NCBI GenBank assembly: GCA_017413255.1
Contig: JAFPUC010000007.1
Location: forward strand, 62,001 to 126,000
Origin: Aeriscardovia sp.
GTDB taxonomy: Bacteria; Actinomycetota; Actinomycetes; Actinomycetales; Bifidobacteriaceae
Reading direction: 5' to 3'
DNA: 64,000 nucleotides
A program made the translations under genes and the position numbers. Shown piece by piece: positions 36,966 through 45,133 of this stretch; within the stretch, counting starts at the first letter, position 1; each line of letters begins with the position of its first letter. The notes under the pieces were generated by a model. It was given only the letters and a program-made list of their open reading frames with translations. It did not search any database and was not told where the DNA came from.

Positions 36966-37745
36966 TCAGAGGCTGTAGCGGTTATTTGACTGAGTTTGAA
37001 GGTAGGTGGCAGAAGATCCCGTACCCACCCTAAAACCTGAAAAAGGCTCGTTTCCGGCCTTAACTACAAAACTGGGGGAGAGCTCGAAGGAAAAATTCTC
37101 TGTTTTATACGGGCTTTCCAGTACTGCAGAGCATGAAAGCTGCTGCTGGGAGCAGGAAGCCGTTTGCCCCCCCGATGCCTCGGGGGCGGAAAAAGAGAGA
37201 GTGGATCCGGAAAGGGTGTAGGGGACGGGGGAGGGAGCTTTGAAAGCGGCGTTTTGAACGTCTTCTATGCTCCTTTGCGCCGCTTCTATCGCCTTCTGGG
37301 CATTTTGTATCTGGCTTTGCCTGGCGGCGGAGTTTCCCTGGGCCGAAGAGGAAGCCATGGCGGTTCTAGCCCCGCTTTCTATGGCCTTCTGGGTGGAAAT
37401 TATCTGGTTAAAGGAAGCCACGTCGCTTTTAACGCTTTGTTCAAATTGCGCCTTGTCCATATTCAGGGCATCTTTAAGGATCTCTTCCTTGCTTTTGCCG
37501 AAAATCTGGGCGTAAGTGAAGCCGGATGTAGTGTTATAGGCAGTGACGCTTCCGGATGAAAAGTAGAGAATCTGGGAGATAGGCACCTTGGAACCCGCAG
37601 GGTAGGTGGATACAAACCAGACAGATGGAGAAGAAAAGGCCTGGGAAGCGCTTTCCTGACTGGGAGTGTTTCCGCATCCCGCCAGGAAGGGGAGGATGAG
37701 GAGTGGGCCCAAAAGCAGGGCTGACAAATATTTCATATACCGCAC
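36966..37745 (-). CDS. Lipoprotein of unknown function
   Basis: 259 residues. A lipoprotein signal peptide ends in the lipobox LAGC with C24 as the lipidated residue. Residues about 95-170 form a Gln/Ala/Ser-rich helical segment (probable coiled coil). The C-terminal part is beta-rich with Cys residues in CSQQQLSCS. No family recognised. It lies 9 nt upstream of the Nudix-RNase HI gene on the same strand, so it may be part of that transcript. Confidence 0.78.
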   Translation of the reverse strand: MRYMKYLSALLLGPLLILPFLAGCGNTPSQESASQAFSSPSVWFVSTYPAGSKVPISQILYFSSGSVTAYNTTSGFTYAQIFGKSKEEILKDALNMDKAQFEQSVKSDVASFNQIISTQKAIESGARTAMASSSAQGNSAARQSQIQNAQKAIEAAQRSIEDVQNAAFKAPSPVPYTLSGSTLSFSAPEASGGQTASCSQQQLSCSAVLESPYKTENFSFELSPSFVVKAGNEPFSGFRVGTGSSATYLQTQSNNRYSL

Positions 37746-37802
37746 TGTTTCACCTTCTCAGTTTATGATAGCCCAGTAAAAACAGAGCGCTCGGAGGGAA
37801 AA

Positions 37803-39077
37803 ATGACAAAAAGAGAGGAAAAAAGCGAAGGCGAAATATGGGGGGAAATTTGGTCGAAAAAGGGCGAAAAAGAAGAGATGGCCCCCTCCAGAATGAAGGA
37901 GGCCCTCAAACTTTTAGGCTCCCCCCAATCCCTTTTCGCCCCCATTTTTCTGTGGGGGGAGGGAAAAGAAAGTTCGTGCGCCCTTTTGGATTCGCTTTTG
38001 CAAACTTACGGGGTGGGGGCAGGTGTTTTTTGCTCTGGAGCCAAAGATCTTAAGGGCTCTATCAAAGTGAGGGGGGAAAGCCCCTCTTCAAAGAGGCTTT
38101 CCGATCTCTATGGGGAACTTACAAATTTTCTTTCCCTTGCCGAAAAGAAGTTTGAAAAGGAAGGCCTTGGAAAAATGGGTCCGATGGAAGTTCTGCTCTG
38201 CTTTTCGGCCCTGGAATTTTCGGACGAACCGGTGGACGTGGCCATGTTTGAAGTGCCTAACGAGGGGTTTGAAGGGATTTTTGAAGCCCTGGGCCCTTCG
38301 GGGCTGATATTGACTTCCGATCCTTCTTCTCCCCTCCCCATAGATCTTGCGCAGTCTTCCCCCTTCACCGCTTCCCTCCTGCAGAGAGAAGAGGAGATGG
38401 AAAGCATCAGGGAGGCTGCCCGGGAATCGGGAGCCTGCCTTTTGGTGGACGGAGAGGATTTGAGAGTGTCTAACGACCTTTTGGCCGTAGGAGGCCAGGT
38501 GGCAGATCTTTGCACTCCCAGGGGCCTTTACCCCCAGGTGCCCATAAAGCTTTTCGGGGAGTTTGAGGCCCACCTCTCCCTCCTCTGCCTTTCAACTGCA
38601 GAGAGGCTGCTAAGCGAAGGAAAGCTTGAAGAGGATTTGGTCTCGGAAGCCTTTTCCACAGTCAAGATCCCCGGAAGCTTGAAGGTGGAAAAGGCCGATC
38701 CTTTAACGCTCTCCTCTTCTGCCGCTTCCCCGTTTAAAACGGAGCTGTGCCTCTCGGCCTTAGAAGAAACCTTCCACCCCTCTTGGCTTGCAGTAGTGCT
38801 GGCCGCGGGAAAAAATTTTGACCCCGCTTCTTTAAAGGTTTTGGAAAGGTCCTGCGATCTTTTAATCGTGACGCAGATCTCGGGAGGAAAAGCGGGGGCC
38901 GAAGCTGTTTTTTCTTTGGCAGGAGACTACTTTGATTCTTCGCGCCTTCTATGCGTTCCCGATTTTTCTTCTGCCCTCAAAAAAGGGAGGGAAGCGGCCC
39001 TCGGACAGGAAGAGGGATGCGTGCTTGTAATGGGGGGAATGGAAGCCGTCAGGCAGGCTGAAAAAGATCTCAGTTAA
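37803..39077 (+). CDS. FolC-fold (folylpolyglutamate synthase-like) protein lacking ligase motifs
   Basis: 424 residues. The framework follows FolC: LLGSPQSLFAPIF, TYGVGAGVFCSG, GELTNFL, MGPMEVLLCFSALEF, DVAMFEV, and the C-terminal IPGSLKVEKADPL and a VLVMGGMEAV close. Every catalytic motif is changed: the P-loop GTNGKGS is WGEGKESS (51-58), VGMGG is VPNEG (151-155), the LDH motif is TSDPSS (171-176), and DGAHNP is SSSAASP (304-310). The reading frame is fully open and codon use is like its neighbours. I infer a pseudoenzyme or a very recent loss. It overlaps the convergent MurE-type gene by 8 nt. Confidence 0.7.
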   Translation: MTKREEKSEGEIWGEIWSKKGEKEEMAPSRMKEALKLLGSPQSLFAPIFLWGEGKESSCALLDSLLQTYGVGAGVFCSGAKDLKGSIKVRGESPSSKRLSDLYGELTNFLSLAEKKFEKEGLGKMGPMEVLLCFSALEFSDEPVDVAMFEVPNEGFEGIFEALGPSGLILTSDPSSPLPIDLAQSSPFTASLLQREEEMESIREAARESGACLLVDGEDLRVSNDLLAVGGQVADLCTPRGLYPQVPIKLFGEFEAHLSLLCLSTAERLLSEGKLEEDLVSEAFSTVKIPGSLKVEKADPLTLSSSAASPFKTELCLSALEETFHPSWLAVVLAAGKNFDPASLKVLERSCDLLIVTQISGGKAGAEAVFSLAGDYFDSSRLLCVPDFSSALKKGREAALGQEEGCVLVMGGMEAVRQAEKDLS

Positions 39078-40599
39078 TCTCTTTTTCCCACTCTTTTACG
39101 ATGGAAGGGTCAGACTTTTGAGCAACCTTCTTCCCTGCCACTTTTACCCAGTCTTCTTCCCCCTTCCCCACCAGAAGCACCACGTTGTGCCGGCCGGTCT
39201 TTTCAGAGTCTTTCTTGGCCCCGTTGAGCGCTGAAAGCACGGCCAGGGTCCTGTCATCCTCCCTTTCGACCCGGGTATTGGGATTGTCTACCGCCTTTTC
39301 TATTTGGGCATCTATCTGATCTAGGGAATCAAAATCCCTGTCGTCAGTCGTTAGAATGAGCCTGCCCGCTCCAAGCGACGCGGCTTTGCCAAGCCCCTCC
39401 CTGCGGTTAAGGCCTTTGGTTCCGGTAGCTCCCGTAACTACGGTTATGAAAGGATCTTTGAAAGCCGACTGCACGTGGCGTATAAGGGATGCCAAAGACA
39501 GGTAATTGTGGGCGTAGTCGACGTAGACCGTAACGCCCGGCGCCGGATCCATCCTTTCCATGCGCCCTGCAACTTTCACTTTCTCTAAGGCGTGCAGGGC
39601 GGGGCTCTCTGTAGGAACTCCGCATTCTATTGCAAGAGCTATGGCGGCCATGGCGTTGGCGAGGTTAAAGTCTCCCTCCATTGCCAAATCGAACGCCCCC
39701 AGGCTCTTTCCTTCAAAAAAGATTTCGCTCCCCTTTTCGCCTTTCTTTAAGTAAAGGTCTGAGGAAGAGGAGGAGAGGGAAAAAGAGAGGCTCCGGCTTT
39801 TCTTTTCGGCTTCTTCTTTTATCAGCCCCTCAAACTTTCCAAGATCTGCGCTGTAAACGGCGCTCCTGCTGTTTTTAAGAAGCTGGCGCTTGCAGAAAAA
39901 GTAGTCCTCAAAATTGGGGTGCTCACTGGGAGAGACGTGGTCGGGGGAGATATTCAAAAAAGCCCCCGCATCAAACTCAATACCCTCGACCCTTGAAACT
40001 TTGTAGGCCTGGCTCGACACTTCCATTACAAAGTGGCCAACGCCGTGCTCGAGGGCATCGCTTAGGGCTTTGAAGATGTCTAGAGATTCGGGAGTAGTGA
40101 GAGAAGAAGGGGTGAAGGTTTTTCCGTCCGAGCAATTTTTGTCGGAAGAGAGCAGGCCGCAGCTCCCAAAATATGAAGAAAGGATGGCGTGGGTGAAGAA
40201 GGCTGTGGTCGTCTTTCCCTTGGTTCCCGTAATTGCAGCCAAACATATCCTCTCTTGGGGGTAGGAATAAAAGTAGGCGCCCACTTTAGCCATGGCCTTA
40301 GAGACGTCTTGAACCACGATCGCCGTGGCCGAAGATGAAAGATAGGGGCGGGAAGAGACATAAAAGAGGCTTTGAGAACTCTTAAGGTACTCTTCTTTAA
40401 ACGCTCCCTTGCAAAACAGGAGAGTCGAGGGGGAAGCGGTTTTTGAAGTGTAGGAAAGAGAATCTATATTAAACTCGGTAAGATCGCCTTCGTTGCGGCT
40501 CCACTTGTCTTTGGAAATGACTTCCCTCAGCAGCCCCTCTTTCTTTAAGAGCCTGACTATGTTTCTTATGTTTTCTTTTCTCTGCACTACAGGCCCCAC
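39070..40599 (-). CDS. murE: MurE-type UDP-MurNAc-tripeptide ligase
   Basis: 509 residues. The P-loop ITGTKGKTTT (about 123-132), SPDHV, the FEDYFFCKRQLL lysine for carbamylation, GDFNLANAMAA and VDYAHN are intact, so it is a working Mur ligase adding the third residue of the stem peptide. The specificity region reads TTDDRDFDSLDQI rather than the DNPR motif of meso-DAP enzymes, which fits an enzyme adding Lys or Orn, though this reading is tentative. It overlaps the upstream exonuclease by 13 nt. It could also be a MurE paralogue. Confidence 0.88.
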   Translation of the reverse strand: MGPVVQRKENIRNIVRLLKKEGLLREVISKDKWSRNEGDLTEFNIDSLSYTSKTASPSTLLFCKGAFKEEYLKSSQSLFYVSSRPYLSSSATAIVVQDVSKAMAKVGAYFYSYPQERICLAAITGTKGKTTTAFFTHAILSSYFGSCGLLSSDKNCSDGKTFTPSSLTTPESLDIFKALSDALEHGVGHFVMEVSSQAYKVSRVEGIEFDAGAFLNISPDHVSPSEHPNFEDYFFCKRQLLKNSRSAVYSADLGKFEGLIKEEAEKKSRSLSFSLSSSSSDLYLKKGEKGSEIFFEGKSLGAFDLAMEGDFNLANAMAAIALAIECGVPTESPALHALEKVKVAGRMERMDPAPGVTVYVDYAHNYLSLASLIRHVQSAFKDPFITVVTGATGTKGLNRREGLGKAASLGAGRLILTTDDRDFDSLDQIDAQIEKAVDNPNTRVEREDDRTLAVLSALNGAKKDSEKTGRHNVVLLVGKGEEDWVKVAGKKVAQKSDPSIVKEWEKEIN

Positions 40600-41318
40600 T
40601 CTTCCTCTACTTTGAAAGCTCCGTTATTTTCTGCCCATTCATTTCTTCCCTTTGCCCATTTTCTGTAGGCATCCCTTTGCCACTCCATGGCGTAGTAGGG
40701 TATTTCGGGATGGGCCTTTAAGATGAGGCACAAAAGATCCAAGACGGCTTGGGTGTCGACTTGGGCGTCGTGGTAGCCTCCCCTGGGAGCAGCCCCCCAC
40801 CACTGCATGGCGCTTTCAAGATTCCTTTTTCCGGGCCTGCGGGAAAGGTATCTGTCCATGACGAGGGGGTCAAGGACGAAAATCCGGGAGAGTTTTTCTG
40901 CAAGGTCTTTTCTGCCGACCTTTTCCAAATCCCCCTTGAGCATCTTCACGTCAAACTTGGCGTTGTATGCCACAAGCGGAATGCCCTTTTTTTGGGCAAG
41001 GAGAATGGCCTCGGCTATCTTTTCCACTTCTTCTTTTTGATTTTTCCCGTTCTTTTCTACAAATTCCTGCGTAAACCCGTTTACGGCCGACGCTTTGGGA
41101 TCGATTGGGGTATTGGGATTTATCAGAAAGTTAAAGACTTTATCTTCCCCGCTTTGCCTGTCTCTAAGGACCAGGGAGGCGGAGATAATGGAATCTTTTT
41201 TATAGTCCAGCCCTGTAGTTTCAGTGTCGAAGCCTAAAAGATCGCAAGTTGAAAGGTCTTCCGGTTGTTTTGGTATTTTTTCCAGTTCTTCCAAGATATC
41301 CATGATCGCCCTTATCAC
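40587..41318 (-). CDS. DEDDh 3'-5' exonuclease (DnaQ-like)
   Basis: 243 residues (228 if the ATG at 41303 is used, which better fits the family). Exo I FDTETTGLD, Exo II VAYNAKFDVKML and Exo III with the catalytic His in GGYHDAQVDTQAVLDLL are all present. Likely roles are DNA polymerase proofreading, or single-strand or RNA 3' trimming. It is the first gene of a two-gene operon with the MurE ligase, overlapping it by 13 nt. Confidence 0.9.
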   Translation of the reverse strand: MIRAIMDILEELEKIPKQPEDLSTCDLLGFDTETTGLDYKKDSIISASLVLRDRQSGEDKVFNFLINPNTPIDPKASAVNGFTQEFVEKNGKNQKEEVEKIAEAILLAQKKGIPLVAYNAKFDVKMLKGDLEKVGRKDLAEKLSRIFVLDPLVMDRYLSRRPGKRNLESAMQWWGAAPRGGYHDAQVDTQAVLDLLCLILKAHPEIPYYAMEWQRDAYRKWAKGRNEWAENNGAFKVEEEWGL

Positions 41319-41412
41319 GTTTCCGCTTTTTCTATCTGATATTATCTATTTTCGATCCTACTAAATCCGAATCTAAGAAAATGAAGGCCGGATTTATCGG
41401 AAAAGAGGAAAG

Positions 41413-42462
41413 ATGGCAGCAATTAAGATAGGCATAAATGGATTTGGGCGCATAGGGCGCCTGGCATTCCGCCGTATTTTCCAGCTTCAGCAGCAGGGAG
41501 GCGGCAACCAAATAGAAGTGGTGGCCATAAACGACCTGACCACTCCCGCCATGCTCGCCTACCTTCTCAAGTATGACAGCACCCACGGCAGGCTCCGTCA
41601 CTTGGATGGAAGCGAAGTGGAAGTGGAAAGCGATGATTTGCACATCATCGTGGATGGGAAAGCTTACAGGGTTTACGCGGAAAAAGACGCCTCTCAGATT
41701 CCCTGGGTCAAGGAAGAGGGAGTAGATTACGTCCTTGAGTGCACCGGTTTTTACACTTCCTTTGAAAAGAGCCAGGCTCACATTAAGGCAGGGGTAAAGA
41801 AGGTACTCGTCTCCGCTCCCTGCAAGGACGATGTAACTCCGACCATAGTCTACGGAGTGAACCACAAGATCTTGAAGAAAGAAGACACCGTAGTTTCTGC
41901 AGGCTCTTGCACCACCAATTCTTTGGCGCCCATGGTAGATCTATTAGACAAGCGCTTTGGCATAAAGGCAGGATTTATGACTACCATCCATGCCTACACT
42001 GCCTCCCAAATGCTTTTGGACGGACCCCGCTTCTCAAATGCCAGGAGCAACAGGAGCGCGAGCGTAAATACCGTAGCCCACTCGAGCGGAGCTGCTAGCG
42101 CCATAGGAAAAGTAGTTCCCTCGGTAGACGGAAAGCTTACCGGCCACGCCCAGAGGGTGGCAGTGTGTGACGGATCTGTGACCGAGCTAACTTCCCTCCT
42201 GGGCAGGGAAACTACCAAAGAAGAGATCAACTCCCTCTTCAAGGAGGCCTTCTCCAACACCGATTACTTTGGCTACAACGGAGACGGAATAGTTTCAAGC
42301 GACATAATCGGAGATTCGCACGGAGGCGTTTTCGATCCTACCCAGACCGATGTTCTCACCACCCCCTCCGGACAGCTTGTGAGGACCGTTTCCTTCTACG
42401 ACAACGAATACGGCTTTACATGCAACATGATTAGAACTTTGCTTTATTTTGCAGAGCTTTAG
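41413..42462 (+). CDS. gap: Glyceraldehyde-3-phosphate dehydrogenase
   Basis: 349 residues. GINGFGRIGRLAFRRI is the NAD-binding start, SCTTNSLAP carries the catalytic Cys, and the HAYTASQ and YDNEYGF blocks close the active site. It oxidises glyceraldehyde-3-phosphate in the lower part of the bifid shunt. Strong codon bias and a GGAAAG-type Shine-Dalgarno fit a highly expressed gene. A bidirectional terminator follows. Confidence 0.98.
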   Translation: MAAIKIGINGFGRIGRLAFRRIFQLQQQGGGNQIEVVAINDLTTPAMLAYLLKYDSTHGRLRHLDGSEVEVESDDLHIIVDGKAYRVYAEKDASQIPWVKEEGVDYVLECTGFYTSFEKSQAHIKAGVKKVLVSAPCKDDVTPTIVYGVNHKILKKEDTVVSAGSCTTNSLAPMVDLLDKRFGIKAGFMTTIHAYTASQMLLDGPRFSNARSNRSASVNTVAHSSGAASAIGKVVPSVDGKLTGHAQRVAVCDGSVTELTSLLGRETTKEEINSLFKEAFSNTDYFGYNGDGIVSSDIIGDSHGGVFDPTQTDVLTTPSGQLVRTVSFYDNEYGFTCNMIRTLLYFAEL

Positions 42463-42473
42463 AAAATAAAAAT

Positions 42474-42497
42474 GGCGGGATCTCTCCCGCCGTTTTT
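42474..42497. terminator. Bidirectional terminator between gap and the bL37 operon
   Basis: A perfect 7-bp stem GGCGGGA (42474-42480), TCTC loop, TCCCGCC (42485-42491). T-run on the plus strand at 42493-42497 and A-rich sequence on the other side give T-runs in both directions. It ends gap and the sigma-factor operon. Confidence 0.88.
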
Positions 42498-42508
42498 ATG
42501 TTTTACCT

Positions 42509-42583
42509 TTAAGCGTTCGGCCTCTTGCCATGGCACGCGGCGCTGTGCCTTCTGGCCCTGCGCATTCTTCCTCTTTTTGCCAC
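42509..42583 (-). CDS. 50S ribosomal protein bL37
   Basis: 24 residues: GTG start, then AKRGRMRRARRH and ending in CHGKRPNA. It matches actinobacterial bL37 (compare MAKRGRKKR...NHGKRPN from memory). An AGGAGGT lies 5 nt upstream of the GTG. It sits downstream of a sigma factor and its small partner on the minus strand. Usually missed by gene callers. Confidence 0.92.
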   Translation of the reverse strand: MAKRGRMRRARRHSAACHGKRPNA

Positions 42584-42613
42584 GTTACCTCCTTTTCCTT
42601 AACTTTGCGGCAA

Positions 42614-42895
42614 TTACATGCTTTCAATCAAGGCGAAGCATTTTTCCAACAAGTCCAAAGGGGCTTTGTCGGGCCTAAGCACCCGCTTTATAAGTTCCAA
42701 AAGCTCCTTTTCCTGGGCGTCGGCATCCCTATCCGGATTGAAACCCTCAGTAAACTTGCTTTCCCTTCCCAGGATTTGCTCTAAAGCGAGCCCCGCCTGG
42801 TAAAGATCTGAAAAATCTTCCATGCAAACTACATCCGTGCAGCCTGTTTTCACCATCACCAGGGACATCCCTGTTTTTCGGGGGCTCATATTCAC
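42614..42895 (-). CDS. Small protein in the anti-sigma position, zinc motif absent
   Basis: 93 residues. It occupies the position of RsrA/RshA-type anti-sigma factors directly downstream of an RpoE/SigH-like sigma gene. Two Cys lie near the N-terminus (TGCTDVVC) and the helical tail (LLELIKRVLRPDKAPLDLLEKCFALI) resembles the anti-sigma C-terminal part, but the HxxxCxxC zinc motif is not present. It may be a divergent anti-sigma factor that no longer senses thiol oxidation, or an unrelated protein. AGAGGTG lies just upstream of the ATG. Confidence 0.65.
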   Translation of the reverse strand: MNMSPRKTGMSLVMVKTGCTDVVCMEDFSDLYQAGLALEQILGRESKFTEGFNPDRDADAQEKELLELIKRVLRPDKAPLDLLEKCFALIESM

Positions 42896-42932
42896 CTCTC
42901 TCCGTTACTAATTGCCAGTTCGATCTTATATT

Positions 42933-43532
42933 CTAGTTCACGGCCTTTATTCCGGGTTTTGCGTAGGAAGCCAGCTCCTTTTTTAGCTGGTTTCTTGCCC
43001 TGTTTAGCCTACTCATTACAGTGCCTATTTTTATATTGTTCTCTTCGGCCACCTGCTTATAGCTTTTGCCGTCTACCGCGGCCTCTATAAAAATCTTCCT
43101 TCTCTCTTCCGGAAGCCTGTTTAGCGCATCCAGGATGTCTCCGGAAATCAGCCCGTCCATATAAGTCTGCTCACTGCTTTTAGTGGATCCCGGGTTGCTT
43201 CTTTCCGCTTGCAAAAGCTTGCTGTCGCTGTAATCTCCCGTGAAGGCGTCCAATTTCTTAGGCCTTCTTTGGGCCTTATGGTATTGGTTGAAATAAGTGT
43301 TTTTTAAAATCGTGCTAAGCCACGCTTCCAAATTGGTTCCAGGCTTGAAGGAACTGAAAGCCTTAAACCCTTTCTCAAAAGTGTCTTGCACAAGGTCTTC
43401 GGCATCAAAAGGATTGTTGGTGTATTTCATGGCCTGCCTGTAAAGCATATCCACTGCGGGCAGGGCTTGTTGTTCAAATATTTTTTTAGAGTTTTCTTCA
43501 GCATCCATAAGCCGATCCAAACTTTTTGTCAT
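42933..43532 (-). CDS. RNA polymerase sigma factor, SigH/RpoE-like ECF
   Basis: 199 residues. Region 2 carries FDAEDLVQDTFEKGFKAF and the -10-recognition segment. Region 4 carries LPEERRKIFIEAAVDGKSYKQVAEENNIKIGTVMSRL, the helix-turn-helix for -35 binding. It belongs to the actinobacterial SigH/SigR group, which usually answers thiol stress. It leads an operon with the anti-sigma-position gene and bL37. Confidence 0.92.
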   Translation of the reverse strand: MTKSLDRLMDAEENSKKIFEQQALPAVDMLYRQAMKYTNNPFDAEDLVQDTFEKGFKAFSSFKPGTNLEAWLSTILKNTYFNQYHKAQRRPKKLDAFTGDYSDSKLLQAERSNPGSTKSSEQTYMDGLISGDILDALNRLPEERRKIFIEAAVDGKSYKQVAEENNIKIGTVMSRLNRARNQLKKELASYAKPGIKAVN

Positions 43533-43588
43533 TCCGTTTCTATTTTCTAGAATATACCCCCTGTTTTAATTTCATCCCGCTCTCAGAG

Positions 43589-43719
43589 TATGATTATGAA
43601 AGTCGGCTTGAAGAATCAAGAAAGTGGAGAAATCCCACCTGAGGGCCTTCTGTGGCGCTGGGTTTTGATTACAAGTGCGTTTTTATTTTGACTTTCTCAC
43701 TCTGAGGATTGGAGAAGTT
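43589..43719 (+). promoter_or_regulatory. infC leader region with possible attenuator
   Basis: TATGAT at 43589-43594 could be a -10 box. A stem with inner and outer parts (CCCA at about 43637 with TGGG near 43662, GCC with GGC inside) is followed by a short T-run, resembling an attenuator. A 30-codon open frame (43595 ATG to TGA 43690) runs through it without a good ribosome-binding site. Suggestive only. Confidence 0.3.
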
Positions 43720-44373
43720 ATAAGCGATTTAAGGATTAATGAGGAGATCAAGTCCCCTCAAGTCCGATTGATTGGACCTAATGGCGAACAGGTAGGAGTG
43801 ATCTCTACCTCTACCGCGATGAATCTGGCCAGAGAGGCCAATCTGGACTTGGTGGAAGTGGCCTCCCAGGCCGTCCCCCCCGTGGTCAAACTAATAGACT
43901 ATGGCAAATTCAAGTACGATGAGACGATAAAACAGCGCAATGCCAAGCGCAACCAGAACAGGGCGGAGCTTAAAGAGATAAGGTTCCGACTCAAAATCGA
44001 CGATCACGATTTTGAGACTAAAGAGAACCACACTCGAAAGTTTCTCCAAGGCGGAGATAAGGTCAAAGTGACGATAATGCTCCGAGGAAGGGAAAGAGCC
44101 CACCCCATAGGCGGAAAAGAACTTCTCTTCCGACTCGCCCAGGGCGTTGCAGATATCAGTTCCATCGAAAACCAGCCCAGACAGGATGGGAGAGACATCT
44201 ATATGACCCTCACTCCCAAGGTTAAAAAAGTACATAGCGAATCTGAGCAAAGGCGCAGAGGGGAAGAGGCCAAGGCTGAAAGGTTGAGCAGACAGGCTGC
44301 GCACCTTTTGGCCAAGGAAAAAGCTCAATCTGAACAGACTAAGGAGGAAAGCGATGCCCAAGGCAAAGACTAG
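43720..44373 (+). CDS. infC: Translation initiation factor IF-3
   Basis: 217 residues. Family pattern: the N-domain runs from ISDLRINEEI through EVASQAVPPVVKLIDYGKFKYD, then the linker and C-domain from KIDDHDFETKENHTRKFL. I place the start at the ATA codon 43720, 5 nt after GGAG (43711-43714), because the family begins here and infC genes characteristically use rare AUU/AUC/AUA starts for autoregulation. An open frame upstream to 43675 has no ribosome-binding site. It carries a long charged C-terminal tail. It overlaps rpmI by 20 nt. Confidence 0.92.
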   Translation: MSDLRINEEIKSPQVRLIGPNGEQVGVISTSTAMNLAREANLDLVEVASQAVPPVVKLIDYGKFKYDETIKQRNAKRNQNRAELKEIRFRLKIDDHDFETKENHTRKFLQGGDKVKVTIMLRGRERAHPIGGKELLFRLAQGVADISSIENQPRQDGRDIYMTLTPKVKKVHSESEQRRRGEEAKAERLSRQAAHLLAKEKAQSEQTKEESDAQGKD

Positions 44374-44554
44374 GAGAGCCGTAGCCAAGCGCATGAAGGT
44401 GACCGGATCTGGAAAGCTGATAGCTTGCGGATGCGGGATGCGCCACCACTTGGAGTGCAAGAGCGCCCACAAGAAGCGCGAGCTGAGCGCTGACGACAAT
44501 ATAGCTCAGTGCGAAGAAAAAGTTACTTGGAGAATGCTCGGGAAGAAGAAATAG
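44354..44554 (+). CDS. rpmI: 50S ribosomal protein bL35
   Basis: 66 residues. MPKAKTRRAVAKRMKVTGSGK, a MRHHLE block and a basic C-terminus are typical. Unusually, residues C25, C27, H31/H32, C35 and H39 put Cys/His where close relatives mostly have other residues, so it could bind a metal. It is encoded inside the 3' end of infC (20-nt overlap). Confidence 0.93.
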   Translation: MPKAKTRRAVAKRMKVTGSGKLIACGCGMRHHLECKSAHKKRELSADDNIAQCEEKVTWRMLGKKK

Positions 44555-44563
44555 AGGTTAGAG

Positions 44564-44956
44564 ATGGCACGTGTAAAGAGAGCCGTAAACGCCCACAAGA
44601 AGCGCCGCGTAGTGCTCGAAAGGGCCAAGGGTTACAGGGGCGCCAGGTCCAGATCCTACAGAAGGGCAAAAGAGCAGCTTCTGCACTCTTTTAATTACTC
44701 CTTCAGAGACAGGCGCCACCGCGCAGGCCAATTTAGGAGGCTGTGGATTGAAAGGATCAACGCCGCTGTCCGTGAGGAAGGCCTGACATACAACCGCTTC
44801 ATTCAGGGCGTCAGACTGGCAGGAATAGATCTGGACAGGCGCAGCCTGGCAGATCTGGCCGTGCAGGATCCCGAGGTCTTTTCTTCCTTGGTTGCCAAAG
44901 CCAAGGCAGCTCTTCCGATAGACGTAAACAAGCCCGTCGATCACATAGCCGAGTAG
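44564..44956 (+). CDS. rplT: 50S ribosomal protein bL20
   Basis: 130 residues. [29 protein letters not shown], then [17 protein letters not shown]-like helical core and [13 protein letters not shown]. It binds 23S rRNA early in 50S assembly and, in the infC-rpmI-rplT operon, can regulate the operon. A GAGG sits 6 nt upstream. Confidence 0.96.
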   Translation: MARVKRAVNAHKKRRVVLERAKGYRGARSRSYRRAKEQLLHSFNYSFRDRRHRAGQFRRLWIERINAAVREEGLTYNRFIQGVRLAGIDLDRRSLADLAVQDPEVFSSLVAKAKAALPIDVNKPVDHIAE

Positions 44957-44959
44957 GCA

Positions 44960-44987
44960 ATAAAAAAACGGCCCGTTAAGACCGTTG
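44960..44987 (-). terminator. Possible terminator of tRNA-Pro (GGG)
   Basis: On the minus strand AACGG, a 10-nt loop, CCGTT and seven T follow the tRNA (A-run at about 44962-44968). The stem is short, so this is a moderate call. Confidence 0.5.
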
Positions 44988-44997
44988 GAATAGAAAG

Positions 44998-45071
44998 TCG
45001 GGCTGACAGGATTTGAACCTGCGACACCTCGGCCCCCAGCCGAGTGCGCTACCAAGCTGCGCTACAGCCCG
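44998..45071 (-). tRNA. tRNA-Pro (GGG)
   Basis: A 74-nt cloverleaf on the minus strand: acceptor CGGGCTG/CAGCCCG, anticodon stem CTCGG/CCGAG with loop CTGGGGG, anticodon GGG, T-loop GTTCAAA, discriminator A. It is nearly identical in body to the tRNA-Pro at 56992-57065. Confidence 0.95.
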
Positions 45072-45133
45072 CTGAGAAATAATTATACATATTGCGCAGA
45101 AATTCTGCCAACTTTTCTTCGGATTGACTTTGT

